Both the position numbers and the translations under genes were made by a program. From Hydractinia symbiolongicarpus (Eukaryota; Cnidaria; Hydrozoa; Anthoathecata; Hydractiniidae), in the NCBI RefSeq assembly GCF_029227915.1, contig NC_079885.1, forward strand, positions 21,153,001 through 21,217,000: a stretch of DNA of 64,000 bases, given 5' to 3'. Under the pieces are notes generated by a model. It saw only the letters and a program-made list of their open reading frames with translations. It made no database searches and had not been told where the DNA came from. Positions 23,101 through 35,219 of this stretch are shown here, piece after piece; the stretch's first letter is position 1; each line of letters opens with the position of its first letter.

Positions 23101-23341
23101 AATTCCAAATGTTTTCACAAGGTTTTTACCGACACATAAATAAGCCTGATCCATTTCCTCATTACTTTACTGTAGTTAATGCTTATAGTGATCAAACTCA
23201 ATTATTTAAAAGAAAAATGAAACTAGCCAGTCTCTAAAAACATACATTAACTGTTTCTTTCCATTGGTTTTTCGTTTCTTCAGGTGTGTATGTTTTTAAA
23301 CCGTAGTTTGAACGCATCGGTTCTTTATCCTCGCTTGACAT
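20120..23341 (-). CDS. CFAP90 (C5orf49)-like ciliary protein
   Basis: Four minus-strand exons, 23341-23246, 21978-21865, 21231-21121 and 20272-20120, have GT/AG borders, all introns in phase 0, and code for 157 aa ending in TAA. The second half carries the pattern I associate with the C5orf49/CFAP90 family: YDRQFHAEEGYHSKLTRDDRKH, then GLNVNFE, then VPILSSSAYGHRKPLE and FYRDCGTN near the end. CFAP90 is a microtubule inner protein of the axonemal doublet in animals, so this protein would sit inside cilia or sperm flagella. The N-terminal exons (Tyr-Gly-Leu-Lys-Thr-Tyr region, then a Lys/Glu-rich helix) are less family-specific. ATG 23341 is the first in its exon. A dimeric CRE palindrome lies just upstream. 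The name rests on remembered family patterns, not on a search. Confidence 0.72.
22975..23090. repeat. degenerate 14-15-bp tandem repeat
   Basis: About eight loose copies of a unit like tatcacactctgtg (tatcatgctccg, tataccatactctg, tatcatactttg, tatcacacacttcg, tatatcacactctc). It lies in intron 1 of the CFAP90-like gene. Confidence 0.5.
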
Positions 23342-23377
23342 TTTTTAAACTGTTTTGTCTACTTTATATTACGCAAA

Positions 23378-23409
23378 TTAATTTGACGTCATATATGACG
23401 TCAAATTAA
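23378..23409. promoter_or_regulatory. 32-bp perfect palindrome with two CRE sites
   Basis: The sequence is a perfect inverted repeat centred between 23393 and 23394 and contains two full TGACGTCA sites separated by ATA/TAT. It starts 37 bp upstream of the ATG of the minus-strand CFAP90-like gene, so it is in the core promoter or 5' UTR. bZIP proteins of the CREB/ATF type bind this octamer. A further TGACGCAA follows at about 23413. Confidence 0.65.
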
Positions 23410-24686
23410 ACCTTGACGCAATTTTATAATGATATTGTGAACTCTTTTAATAATGTTTTTTTTAATGTCGCCATAGAAGACGTGCGCTGTCAGTGTTAAT
23501 TATATGCTGATGTACCTCACAGCACAAAGAATACTCTCTATATTATACCTTCTTTCACACATGCGCTAGAAATGCGTGTTTGGTAACGTCTGCGTTCGTC
23601 GTGGCGGCATGGTAACATAGTATGCGAGTTTTCGTCTATCTGTGTATTCACAAATTAAAATGGCGGTTTTAATGGCAGTATCGCTCTCGTTCGACTGGCT
23701 ACCATACCACAGTGTAGCTACAAAGCAAAATATCTACTGTTTTATGTTTACAACATAAAAAAAGAAACTATCATTATCAGGAAATAATCTAGCAGACAGA
23801 AATAAAAGAAAAAACTATTAACTGCTCCTTTTTTAAAACACTACATAAGAGCTTTGTGTACTGCTTTCTCGAAAATCTTCGAAGCAAAAGGCAACGCAGA
23901 TATTGAACGATAGGAACGGAAGCACCACCAGATTATTTTGGCACATTTTTATATCGTCAACACAGTCGTTGTTCTAATCGAAAGGTTATCTAATGCTGTA
24001 GTATTTAGTCTCTTAAGAGAGCGCAGCTCTTTCTCTACAAAAAAACAGACAAAATGCATTTAAAAATTTGTGCGGTAAGAAGCGTATTTTGGTTTAGGAC
24101 GCCTCCATTCAAAGTCAATGAAAGGAAAGGTTAATTTCTTGACAGATAACTTAAAGAACGTACTGAAATTTTCCACTTACTTAAATCTCGTGTAGTTGTG
24201 GAAATCTTTTTAGCCTTATTCTGATATAATTTTTACGGTGACCCAGAATTTACGTGGGTTTGTCTCATGCTTAGTTATAAAAGACTTTCCGTAGTTCAAT
24301 TTTGCTTTTTTGATTTGCAAATTGCCAAAACAACGTATAAGAAAAACAAGAAAAACAGGAGGTTCCAGTTCCAAGTCGGTTATTAACTTACGCAATACCC
24401 GTCAGTAATAATTCAAAAATGTCAAAGTCCATCCTGCTGCTATCCACTTAACAAGGCACCTGCAGACCTTTAGGATAAAAAATTTTCTTATTGGAGGTAC
24501 AAGACACAAATTCGCGAAAACCTGCAGATATTCGCCTTGTATTTACCTTTTTAAGACACTCAGGTCGTACACAAGATAAATATAAAAGCAAAATAGGCTC
24601 CTCAGAATGTCCCTTTTACATGGCAATCTAAAATTGATGAATTGGGTAATTCACTTTGCGATTTAATTTTGTAGAATAAGTTTTCA
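23410..24686. other. intergenic upstream of CFAP90-like gene
   Basis: RFX X-box-like half sites (GTCGCCAT near 23467; GGTAAC near 23584 and 23615) are present within 280 bp of the gene start. No full consensus X-box was found. No gene was recognised in the rest. Confidence 0.4.
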
Positions 24687-27600
24687 TCTATATAATAATA
24701 CGCCAGTTCCGTGTCTCTGTGACAGGCAAAGTTGATATCGCCACTTTCCTTTGATGTTGCCGAAATTCTCTTTGAAGTCGCCGAAAAAAATTATGTCTTC
24801 TTTGTCGTGAAAAGCTGCGAGTTTTATGTGGTTTGTTAAATGAAGTTCTAGCACAAAGAAACGGAAATTGTGTTTGCAAAAAAGATGGCTGTTCTTTTTA
24901 AGCAATTTCTACTCTTTCCTTCAAAATAAATCTTTACAAAAGCATTTAAAAAGGCGCATGGTATATAAATGAAGTATAGAAAGGTTTCTGTAAGGTTTGT
25001 TTATGTTTTTTTCAGTTTTGATGATATTATTGATGCGAGACATGTTTGTTAGCTAGCATCATGAAACCAACCACACCAACAACAACCTAATAGCTAGCTA
25101 GCTCGGACTTTATAAATATGTAGCCATGTTCTTTATACCTAGCTAAGTCTCCAGTTTATATTTAACTGACCAGCTATTAGCTGCTGTAGCTAGCTTATGT
25201 TTGCTTCAGTTTTATGTTGCTTTTTACATGTAACTAAGCTAGCTACCGTAGTGTTATCTTAGTGGTCTTTGCTAAGAATGTGACTGTAACTTATTACATT
25301 TGACATTTTAAGCTTAAATTAACAAGCCACAACAACTTTTAAAAAAGTATTACATAATATTTAAGAAGAGTTTAAGGACTGTTTTTAAGCAAATAATGCA
25401 TTTTTTTTTGTAACTAAACTTATATACATCGGTTACATGGAATATGACGAAACGATTTTTATTTAACATGTAGTAGTACCTTTACCTTAAGTGTAGTGAT
25501 TTTTGTTGTTCTAGATGTTCTGTGTAATTTGATGTAATTTAAGGCTAAATAACTTGGAAACGGGTGGACTGATTTTTGTTGAATCAGAAGTATTTCCTAG
25601 AACCATTCTTTTTTTACACTTTTGTGGAGAAAAAGTGTATGCTATATCATCAGAATAACTGATTTTGTTGCAAACTGTTTTTCTTTTTCACATTTTGGAT
25701 TGAAATATTGTTATAAAAGGCCATATATCAATAGACATATATATTTTTTATATATATTTTATGTGAACATAGAAGTACACAAGTAAAGTTAGAAGCCACA
25801 AGAAGTTAATTCAAAAGTGAAGAGTGGAGCTAGAAGTAGTAAAGAAAAGTTAGAAGTAGAAAATGAAAGCTTGGGTTTAAAGTAGATTTGGATTCACAAA
25901 TAGTAAGAACTTTTTAGATATTTTTAGACGTTATGTTTTTATGTCGCTAGAGTTACGTGTCAGGGAGACTCGCATTTGCCAGGAAAAAGTCACTTAAGAG
26001 CTTCAAATTCTTTATATTTTACCGCTTTTTTTTTACACTTTTTTGCATAATTAATGTTATCAAACAAATGTGCTAGCGAAACTTTTGGTTTGTTGAACTT
26101 GCTGCAAATGTCATAATTTTTATATTGCTATTGTTTCTCTTTATATGTGTTTTACTAAGCATAAATAGCTAGCTGGCGTCTTCCCAGTTTAACTATATTT
26201 AACTGGGTATCTGTCTTATCTAATGTTACCTTCAAGCTCCATATCTAAACCTAGCTAGCTAACTGATGATTAATGTTGTTATTCCTCTTTTAGCTATTTA
26301 TATCCACCTTAGTAGTCAAACTTAGGGATCTTATTTGAGCACAAATTATGATGTAACAAGCCACAAAATCTTTCAAAGACTTATTGAACTTTTAGGGTAG
26401 TGTGAGGAAAAATTTTACTTTAAGAGGAATGATTTTGTTAAACTAAAGTGTGTGCGTTAATTGGAGTAAGTTTTATTGTTTTGTTGTTGACATCCTGTTA
26501 AACTTCTGTAAGCTCGCATGTAAATTACAAGGTTATATATTTTTACAAGGGTAGTGGTTAATATTTTTACAAAGTTTGTTGACATTTTTTGGGAAATTTA
26601 CCTGGGTTTTTTACATTTGTGGTTAAAATTTCTCAGCAGAGAATAGTATGGTTGCCGATTATATTGTTTGTGTTGCAAACTGCTGTTTTTTAAATGTTGT
26701 GTAAACTTTTGTGGAAAAAGACCACATGCAAAATACTGAAAGAACAAATTTTTGTACAATTAGACTGTGAGCTGAAGTTGGATTTTTTTTATATTTTGTT
26801 TTATAAACTTTTTTTAAGCTTTAAACTAACTGTAAGTAATGTAATTACGGGAATAAATATTTGGTGATGATAAAAAATTACTGAATGTTCAGACTGAAAC
26901 TGTTTAACTTTTGTGAGGGAGGACCATATGCAAGTATATATACTAAAAATAATAATTTGATATTTTACACTTTCCAAGTTGTATTTTTGTATGCACTTAA
27001 ATGACTGCTTTTTCTGAGTTGAATTTGATGGGCTTCATATCAATTTTGTGGGAGATTTTATGGGTGAAAACAATATAAAACATGCCAATTGAACTGATTT
27101 TTGTTCATATTTTGATTTGCTCCTCATAACACTTTGTGTTCTACATTTATTGTAAACTTTTGTGAGGAAGGACCATATATATACAATGTTTTCAAAATAA
27201 TGATTTTTGTTGATTTGAAATTTACTCCTTGCTCATTGCTTTTTCGACATTTCAGTTTAAAATGTTTGGTAAAGTCAGTACGGATCATGAGACAAAAAAA
27301 TTGTTTTGTTAACCGGTTAATTTTTACATTTTGTGCATATTTTTGCGGGAGAGGATGGTATGCAACCGAATAAATAATTTTTCAAAGTTTAACTTTTTGT
27401 TTTTTGGTGTTTTGGGTTTGTTTAAGTTTGGTTTTTTTATGTTGTTCAGGTTGTATTGTTGTATAAGCATTTAGGGAAAAGACAATGTTTAAAATGCATA
27501 AAGAACTTATTTCATAGATCTGTGCTTACTGTTGCAAGCCTTTCTTTTCGACATTTCAGATTAAAATAATGAAGGTTTTCAACATAATCACATAATAAGA

Positions 27601-27980
27601 TGTATACATATTTGAGATGTGTTATTTCTGACATTATTATTATTGTTGTCGTAACTGTCTGGGTTGTGACTGTCAATGTTGTAACTTTCTACTAACTAGA
27701 TTTTACACCTTGCACGCCGTTGTTTTTCATATTTTGTCTGACGTTTTGTTGGGAGGATTTCATGCGATTTGACATTTGATATTTTGTGTTAGATTTTAAG
27801 AACTTTTTTGTTAAATTATGACTTATATCCTTTCTTTTTATGCATTTTCAGATTATTTTTTTTAGTAAAAGGCATATTCAATATACTGAAATATTTGCTG
27901 ATGTCATCAAAATTCAAATGACAGAACTTTTCAATTGTTTTTCTGCCTAAGTGGATTTTTCCACGGGCCTAATCTACTAG
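24687..27980 (+). mobile_element. non-autonomous Helitron, copy 1
   Basis: The 3.29-kb element begins TCTATATAATAATACGCCAG directly after an A. It ends with a short hairpin (GTGGA-TTTT-TCCAC at about 27951-27964) followed by GGGCCTAATCTACTAG, i.e. the 5' TC and 3' hairpin plus CTAG typical of Helitrons. No Rep-helicase sequence is inside. The interior is AT-rich with degenerate repeats of roughly 100-150 bp containing phrases such as aacttttgtgagg(g/a)aggaccatatg and cttttcgacatttcag. The 3' end touches copy 2 with no spacer. Short open frames shared by both copies follow these repeats and are not called as genes. Confidence 0.75.
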
Positions 27981-30427
27981 TCTATATAATAATACGCCAG
28001 TTCCGTGTCTCTGTGACAGGCAAAGTTGATATCGTCATTTTCCTTTGATGTTGCCGAAAAAAAATCTTTGATGTTGCCGAAAAAAATATGTCTTCTTTGT
28101 CTTGAAAAGCCGCGAGTTTTGTGTGGTTTGTTAAATGAAGTTCTAGCACAAAGTAACGGAAATTGTGTTTGCAAAAAAGATGGCTGTCCTTTTTAAGCAT
28201 TTGTCTTCTCTTGCCTTCAAAATAAATCTTTGCAAAAGCATTTAAAAAGGGGCATGGTATATAAATGAAGTATAGAAAGGTTTGTTTATGTTTTTTAAAG
28301 TTTTGATGATATTATTGATGCGAGACATGTTTGTTAGCTAGCATCAACCACACCAACAACAACTAGCTAGGTAGCTAGGAATTTATAAGTATGTAGCCAT
28401 GTTCTTTATACCTAGCTAAGTCTCCAGTTTATATTTAAGTGACCAGCTATTAGCTGCTGTAGCTACCTTATGTTAGCTTCAGTTTTATGTTGCTTTTTAC
28501 ATGTAAGCTAATCTTAGTGGTCTTTGCTAAGAATGTGACTGTAACTTATTTTAATTGACATTTTAAGCTTAAATTAACAAGCCACAACAACTTTTAAAAA
28601 AGTATTACATAATATTTAAGAAGAGTTTAAGGCCTGTTTTTAAGCAAATAATGTATTTTTCACAATTTGTGTATGCAAATAATGTATTTTTCACATTTTG
28701 TGTAACTAAACTTATATATATACATCGGTTACATGCAATATGACGAAACGATTTTTATTTAACATGTAGTAATTCTGGTACCTTAAGTGTAGTGATTTTT
28801 GTTGTTCTAGATGTTCTGACTAAAATGTTTTTGTTTATGGCATTTTGTCTCAATTAAGAAAAGTTTCAACTTTTTTGAGGGAGTACAACACCGAAAAAAC
28901 TTGTGTTTTTTTTATATTTTGTATAAATTCTTACCGGGCAGGACTCTGTACAACATACCGAAATGACTGATCCCTCTCTATTTATAAATTTGATGCGTTC
29001 CAAATCACAGTTTTTTGAAATTTTGGGTAATATTTAATGAGTACAAGATGCAAATACTGATTTTTGTTGAATCAGAAGTATTTCCTACAACCATTCTTTT
29101 TTTACACTTTTGTGGAGAAAAAGTGTATGCAATATCATCAGAATAACTGATTTTGTTGCAAACTGTTTTTCTTTTTCACATTTTGGATAAAGGGCATATA
29201 TCAATAGACATATATATATACCAAAATAATTAAATTCTGCAAACTTTGATTTTGTCGTTCACCTCTCATCTTTTATATTTTGATTAAACTTTTGAGGAAA
29301 ACCATAGGAATTATTTAGAATTTGTATTTTGTGTTGCAAATTTTGTGCAAAAATTTAACTGTTGTGAGGGAGGACCATATGCAAGTATATATACTAAAAA
29401 TAATAATTTGATATTCTACAAGTTGTATTTTTGTATGCACTTAAATGACTGCTTTTTCTGAGTTGAATTTGATGGGTTTCATATCAATTTTGTGGAAGAT
29501 TTTATGGGTGAAAACAATATAAAACATGCCAATTAAACTGATTTTTGTTCATATTTTAATTTGCTCCTCATAAACCTTTGTGTTCTACATTTATTGTAAA
29601 CTTTTGTGAGGAAGGACCATATATATATATACAATGTTTTCAAAATAATGATTTTTGTTGATTTGAAATTTACTTCTTGCTCATTGCTTTTTCGACATTT
29701 CAGTTTAAAATGTTTGGTAAAGTCAGTACGGATCATGAGACAAAAAAATTGTTTTGTTAACCGGTTAATTTTTACATTTTGTGCATATTTTTGCGGGAGA
29801 GGATGGTATGCAACCGAATAAATGATTTTTCAAAGTTTAACTTATTGTTTTTTGGTGTTTTGGGTTTGTTTAAGTTTGGCTTTTTTATGTTGTTCAGGTT
29901 GTATTGTTGTATAAGCATTTAGGGAAAAGACAATGTTTAAAATGCATAAAGAACTTATTTCATAGATCTGTGCTTACTGTTGCAAGCCTTTCTTTTCAAC
30001 ATTTCAGATTAAAATATTGAAGGTTTTCAACATAATCACATAATAAGATGTATACATATTTGAGATGTGTTATTTCTGACATTATTATTATTGTTTTCGT
30101 AACTGTCTGGGTTGTGACTGTCAATGTTGTAACTTTCTACTAACTAGATTTTACACCTTGCACGCCGTTGTTTTTCATATTTTGTCTGACGTTTTGTTGG
30201 GAGGATTTCATGCGATTTGACATTTGATATTTTGTGTTAGATTTTAAGAACTTTTTTGTTAAATTATGACTTATATACTTTCTTTTTATGCATTTTCAGA
30301 TTATTTTTTTAGTAAAAGGCATATTCAATATACTGAAATATTTGCTGATGTCATCAAAATTCAAATGACAGAACTTTTCAATTGTTTTTCTGCCTAAGTG
30401 GATTTTTCCACGGGCCTAATCGACTAG
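27981..30427 (+). mobile_element. non-autonomous Helitron, copy 2 (tandem)
   Basis: The 2.45-kb element starts with the same TCTATATAATAATACGCCAG end and finishes with the same hairpin and GGGCCTAATCGACTAG, followed by T. It follows copy 1 head to tail. Long stretches are nearly identical to copy 1 (for example 29350-30427 against 26910-27980). Copy 2 is about 850 bp shorter and has its own small rearrangements. No transposition protein is encoded. Confidence 0.75.
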
Positions 30428-31726
30428 TAAAAATAATAAAAGAAGTAGCTACCTACGAATTTCTGATTAAAAATTTTGTTTAGCCAACGGCACATTCCTA
30501 CTTTCACTCTTTACCTAGGAGGCAACTAATAAAGAGCTAGCTAGATATGCACGACTCCAACATGAAAATAAATAATAATATACCAAACTGAATAAAAACC
30601 ATTAATAAAAAAAGGATAGCTATAGCTGGGTAGTTGGCTTCAGGAGGGATGTTGGCTCTATGCTCGTAGCCAAAGTCTTAAAATCGTTTTGTTTAGGATT
30701 TAAACATAAGTAGAAAACGTGATAATATATTTATTTTAGCATGTGAAAACACACAGAAAATAAATATTTCTATAGATACAAAGTATCTAGAAAAGAAAAG
30801 GTGAAAATGAGGCCTAAAATCGGACACCATCCCTCCCAAAAAATGGCCTTCGTAGCACGTTTTCTTTCTTGAGGTCGCGACTGTGAAATGAGGAGTTTTT
30901 ACGAAATAACGCTGCGGTGCAGCTCCTTTGAACACACAAAATTAAACCTCACGACGCGAACCCTGTAAAAGACATAAAATGATCTAAGTTTTCATTACAC
31001 TAGACTAACGCATTTTGATATTCTTATAGCATGAATAATATCTTCCTTCAGCCCTTTCATGGAGTTGTTTCTTCCTCTATAAAATTGTGTTAAGGATAAA
31101 ACCAGTCAATATGAAAAATCAGTTGGTTTTAGCACTTAATCTGAATTGCGACTTTTATTTTGTGCACCTATCATAAACCTTATACTGTCAATATTTGACT
31201 AAGCTCTCCGCTTTAATAAACATCCGCCCTTAAAAAAGGGCCGCTGGTTTGATTACCATATGGGATTTAATTCAAAACTCTATAAATTTTAAAAACCGTT
31301 GAGGGAGATTGTGGGTATTTTTTGTTAATAAATCCACCAGCTTGAAATCGTACATGCGTTAGGTTGATTAAATTTTTTTTCTTCCCTTTTATTCTACAGG
31401 TTCCTACAATGTAATCGTAAGAAAACACGAACATAAAAAGGAGGTAGTTTTACGGTTTTTTTTGCGAATGTTTTTCCAGACCCGAAGAAATATAACTTAA
31501 CGAATTAATGTAAATTAAGTCCAACAAAAAGGTAAGACAGAAATCAATTCAGGCCGAGGAACAATTTACACGGAATATTATTTTAGCCGTCCTATATTAT
31601 TCACGGCACTAAAATCACAGGTCACTTTCTCACGGCTACATGCATTATCTTCCCAAAGCGTCGCATACGCTAAAATTTACTAAATTAAAAAAACGCAAAA
31701 CAGGGGCTTATTATTTAAGCATTTAA
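30428..31726. other. no gene seen
   Basis: Unique-looking AT-rich sequence. The minus frame at 30693-30935 has no family match. Confidence 0.45.
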
Positions 31727-31872
31727 TCTATATTATAATACCCGTATACGTCTGTCCGTCCGTCCGTCTGTCACGCAAAATGGTAGCTTAGCTGCGCAGG
31801 TAGCGAGACGCAAGCAATGCGGTATAAAAAGGACGGGCGAACCCGTGGATTTTTCCACGGGCTAACGACTAG
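31727..31872 (+). mobile_element. 146-bp mini-Helitron
   Basis: Starts TCTATATTATAATACCCGTA after an A and ends with a perfect 8-bp hairpin (cccgtgga-tttt-tccacggg, 31842-31861), then GCTAACGACTAG before a T. The interior has a short GTCC/GTCCGT tandem run (about 31749-31773). The ends closely resemble those of the two large Helitrons upstream, so the same transposition machinery could have moved it. Confidence 0.75.
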
Positions 31873-34430
31873 TTTTTTTATTATTACTATAAAAAATAAA
31901 ACACATTTTTTTAAATTTTGTTAAAACTTAAAAATACGTTTTACTTTTTCCGAAGCAATTGAGCTTCGCGAGCGTAGCGAAATTGTGGAGCACGTTTGCT
32001 ACGCGAAGTATACCAAGAGAATTATTGAGATTCTCAAAATTTCGATAGCAAAAAAATCATATTAAATCAGCATAAGGAAATATCACTGTCATATTTTCAC
32101 AAAAGGTAGGGTATTTTTTTGTGTACTAGAACAAATAGGTTTGGACCGAGCAGCTGTAATAAAGGTTAGCTAAAAGTTCCATAAAGTTGGCTTTGTACCC
32201 CCTACACCCCACCCCGTTTTTCGTACCTCCCGTTATTTCCTGATTTTCTGTTTGCCGTAAGCGAAAAACTGGTAAGTAAACTCGAACAGTCAGAAAACGG
32301 CTATCGGCTAATTTGAATTTTAAATAATATTACAGACCCAACAGAAATGCATACTTTAAGTAATTAAAAACACATTTATCTTAATATTTTTTGTGAAGCT
32401 ATGTTGGTCTTATTATGTTGGATTGTACTTGTCTACAAACTGGTTGTAATACGTTCTTTATGCCTGAGGCCACCTGTTATACGTGTTGTACTGTAACTTT
32501 GTATGTCCCAAGAATGTAATGTTGTATGCTTTATAATAGGAATTTTATGTTAGTTTTCTCAGTCTACAGAGAAACGTCTTTGTAGAAGTTCTTATAAAAT
32601 CTGTTAGTAATGTCTAACATTTTAAAATTACGAACAAAGGTTCGCAACTAGTCAAATAGCGACTCAAGTACCTGTAGCTAGTAAGTTGTTTAGTATCTAT
32701 GTTTGCTTGTTCATATGTCTGTATCACGATTTCTTTAGCGATTATTTAGCCACAAAATATATGATAATGTGCGTATTCTCCTTGTGTTTTGATCCTCTTG
32801 GCAGCCGTAACACAACTATCGAAAATATGTTTATCTACGTCTATGTCTTTGATGTAAATATGTCTTTCTCAGTAAGAGAAAACCTTTTCTACAAATCTAA
32901 AAAAAAAAAAAATGAAATAAAATTTTCAATCCACAAGTATCAACAAAACTCTTTCATTTTAAATGCCATTGTACTATTTTTAAATTGTTCCCAAAAATCA
33001 AATTGTTTTTATTTTGCATCCCGGAAATAAATGTAGCTAATTTGCCAATCCAAAATTACCAGGGGAAACCTACAAGTTCGTTCATTTTCTATGTAGACAA
33101 CTTTTAATGTTTATGGGTTTCTAAAGACATGTAATCTTATCTATAGCTTAGCCTTACTCTTTGTCTTTTTATGTAAGGTTTAACAAGAAGCTCAGCACAA
33201 ACTAGAGACAGAAAATTCTGGCAACGGGATTGTCAGTATTAATTAAAATAACACTATATGATCAACTTGACTCGAATTTGAAGGTTTTCCCTTGTTCCTT
33301 CTTCACAAATTAGAAAAACACAGAAAAAAAATTTTAAAAAATGAAAAAATAAACGGTTAAAGGTGATTGTTGTTCAAAAAGCTTCATTTAAAAAAGGAAT
33401 TTGCCACAAAGTCGTTTTAATTTGTTCTTCTCCGCAGACGCTGCTTGTCATATTCAACTTCATTAGGGATTTTTAAATAGTAAAATTCGTAATCTCTGAC
33501 ATGATGACAAATCATTGTAAAGTTTATTTCAACTATATCCAACTTTCTGTGTAAGCTTTGACAACATTCGTTTTTGCGCTGTATGTATGTCTACCAACAG
33601 CGAATCAAGAGAGTGTAAAAATTGATGGTAAGGAATATTATGTCCCTGTCCTATCAAATATCTTACTCATGGCTAATCTAAAATCTATGGAGTGCAGTAG
33701 ATAGATAGCAATTGTGTGGTGTCATAATAGCTGAGTGAAAGGATTACTAAAATGAATTGCTCATTAACAACTGATCACTGCTTTATAATTGTTTATGACA
33801 ATCAATTAATTTTTCTTGTTGCTTTTAATTATTTTGCATTTATTTGTATTATTTGGGACTTTCCCAAAAATGATGATGACGAAGACGAGTCGATGATGAA
33901 GTGGCAAAACAGCTGGCTGCTGTGATAAAGGAGAAAATAATATGCAAATTAGCAATTTCTTTGTCTTTATCTATTTTTTAATTAAAAGTTTTATCCCATC
34001 GGTCATCGATTACATGTAAATGTGTTGATCCCTTGATCCTGTGTGATTTGCGTGTAGCGATCCCCACTAGAAGGACAAAAAAATTGAGTTGCCAAAAATC
34101 CACATAAAATATTTTATTTGCATTTAGACGTTGTAGGAAATTATAAATGTGGGTTTCACCACTAAAACGCATGAGACTTATAGTTTTTAAAAATGGTATC
34201 ATTTTTGATCAGACGCTGAATTAAAGCAGTTTAAACGCCGGAAACCGAAAATGCGCGGTTTCCCGTATATCCCGAGCCCGGACGGTATAGTCTAATGTAG
34301 ACAAAGAAAGTAGCAGGCGATGTAAACATACCAGGGAATAGAGATTTTTTTGACACGGGTAACTGCTATCAATTTCGTGACGGTTCAGCTCGTGCTTAAT
34401 GCATCTTGCAGTTGTTTACTGATTTTGGCA
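31873..34430. other. no clear gene
   Basis: Contains an inverted pair around 31975-32030 (cttcgcgagcgtagcgaa / gctacgcgaag) and open frames at 32686-33030 (+) and 33978-34202 (-) without family features. The 114-codon plus frame is low complexity and hydrophobic, and is not called. Confidence 0.45.
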
Positions 34431-34434
34431 GTAC

Positions 34435-35216
34435 AGTATTCTCTCCAATTAACGGATACTCTAAAAGGCGGGTGCCTCTGATTAGCGGAGACTTTGACCA
34501 TACACCAGCCGTTTCCTAGTGAGAGTCTCATAAATAACTTTCTAAAAAGCGGACACTTAATTAGCGGACACTCTAATTGGCGGACAATATTTTTGCACCA
34601 AAAGAACAAATATGAATTTTTTCTCTCCAATTAGCCGACAGTGCAAAAAATTTAAAAGCAAGCAAAGAAAAATAGACAAAAATGAATAGTTTTTCTAATT
34701 CAAATTCAATTTCCTTTATCAATCTCTTTATCAACTTGTCATGGCCATGTAAGCGATTAATAACAGTAACCTCTAGAACTAAACGATCTCAATAGTGATG
34801 AAAGAGCAACTCTTTCCTCCATTAAGGAGAGATCGTCAAGATAAATAGCAGAAAACTACAATTAATTTTAAAAATAAAATCTGTAATCATTTATCCATTA
34901 TTTGTAAAAAACCTTTTTTTAGCTTTTTAAATTTATCCTCGTCCGAACGGACTCGGCAAATTAAAAGCAAAAAAAAAAAAATACTCGTTCGATTATTTCC
35001 TAATTGCACTCGTAAACGTGCAATTACATATACTTATTGTATTGTCATTTGTAATTTTCCTTTGTGATACAAAATCGGCTTTATTTTCTTATTTTCGACA
35101 TAACAACTAAAACTTTCTAAAAAGTGGACACTTCCAATTAGCGGACACTTTGGTCATACACTGATGGTGTCCGCTAATTGGAAGCGGACACCATCTACCA
35201 TCTAGCTAATTGGAAC
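34435..35216. mobile_element. non-autonomous element built from ATTAGCGGACA motifs
   Basis: About ten copies of (a/c)aATTAGCGGACAct or its complement cluster at 34440-34640 and 35110-35216, in both orientations. The segment aactttctaaaaagyggacactt...actttg(a/g)(c/t)catacac is repeated in direct orientation at both ends. The right end contains a 13-bp perfect hairpin (35163-35175/35183-35195, loop aattgga). Such attcggacac/agcggacac ends recall pogo/Tigger-type elements, but neither exact termini nor a TA duplication could be fixed. Confidence 0.5.
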
Positions 35217-35219
35217 AAA

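Noticed and set aside
27134-29821. Matching 70-80-codon frames in both Helitron copies
   Set aside because: Conserved only because the elements are near-identical; no domain, and they follow internal repeats.
32686-33030. 114-codon plus-strand frame
   Set aside because: Hydrophobic and Lys-rich by turns, with a poly-A run inside and no family features; AT-rich chance frame.
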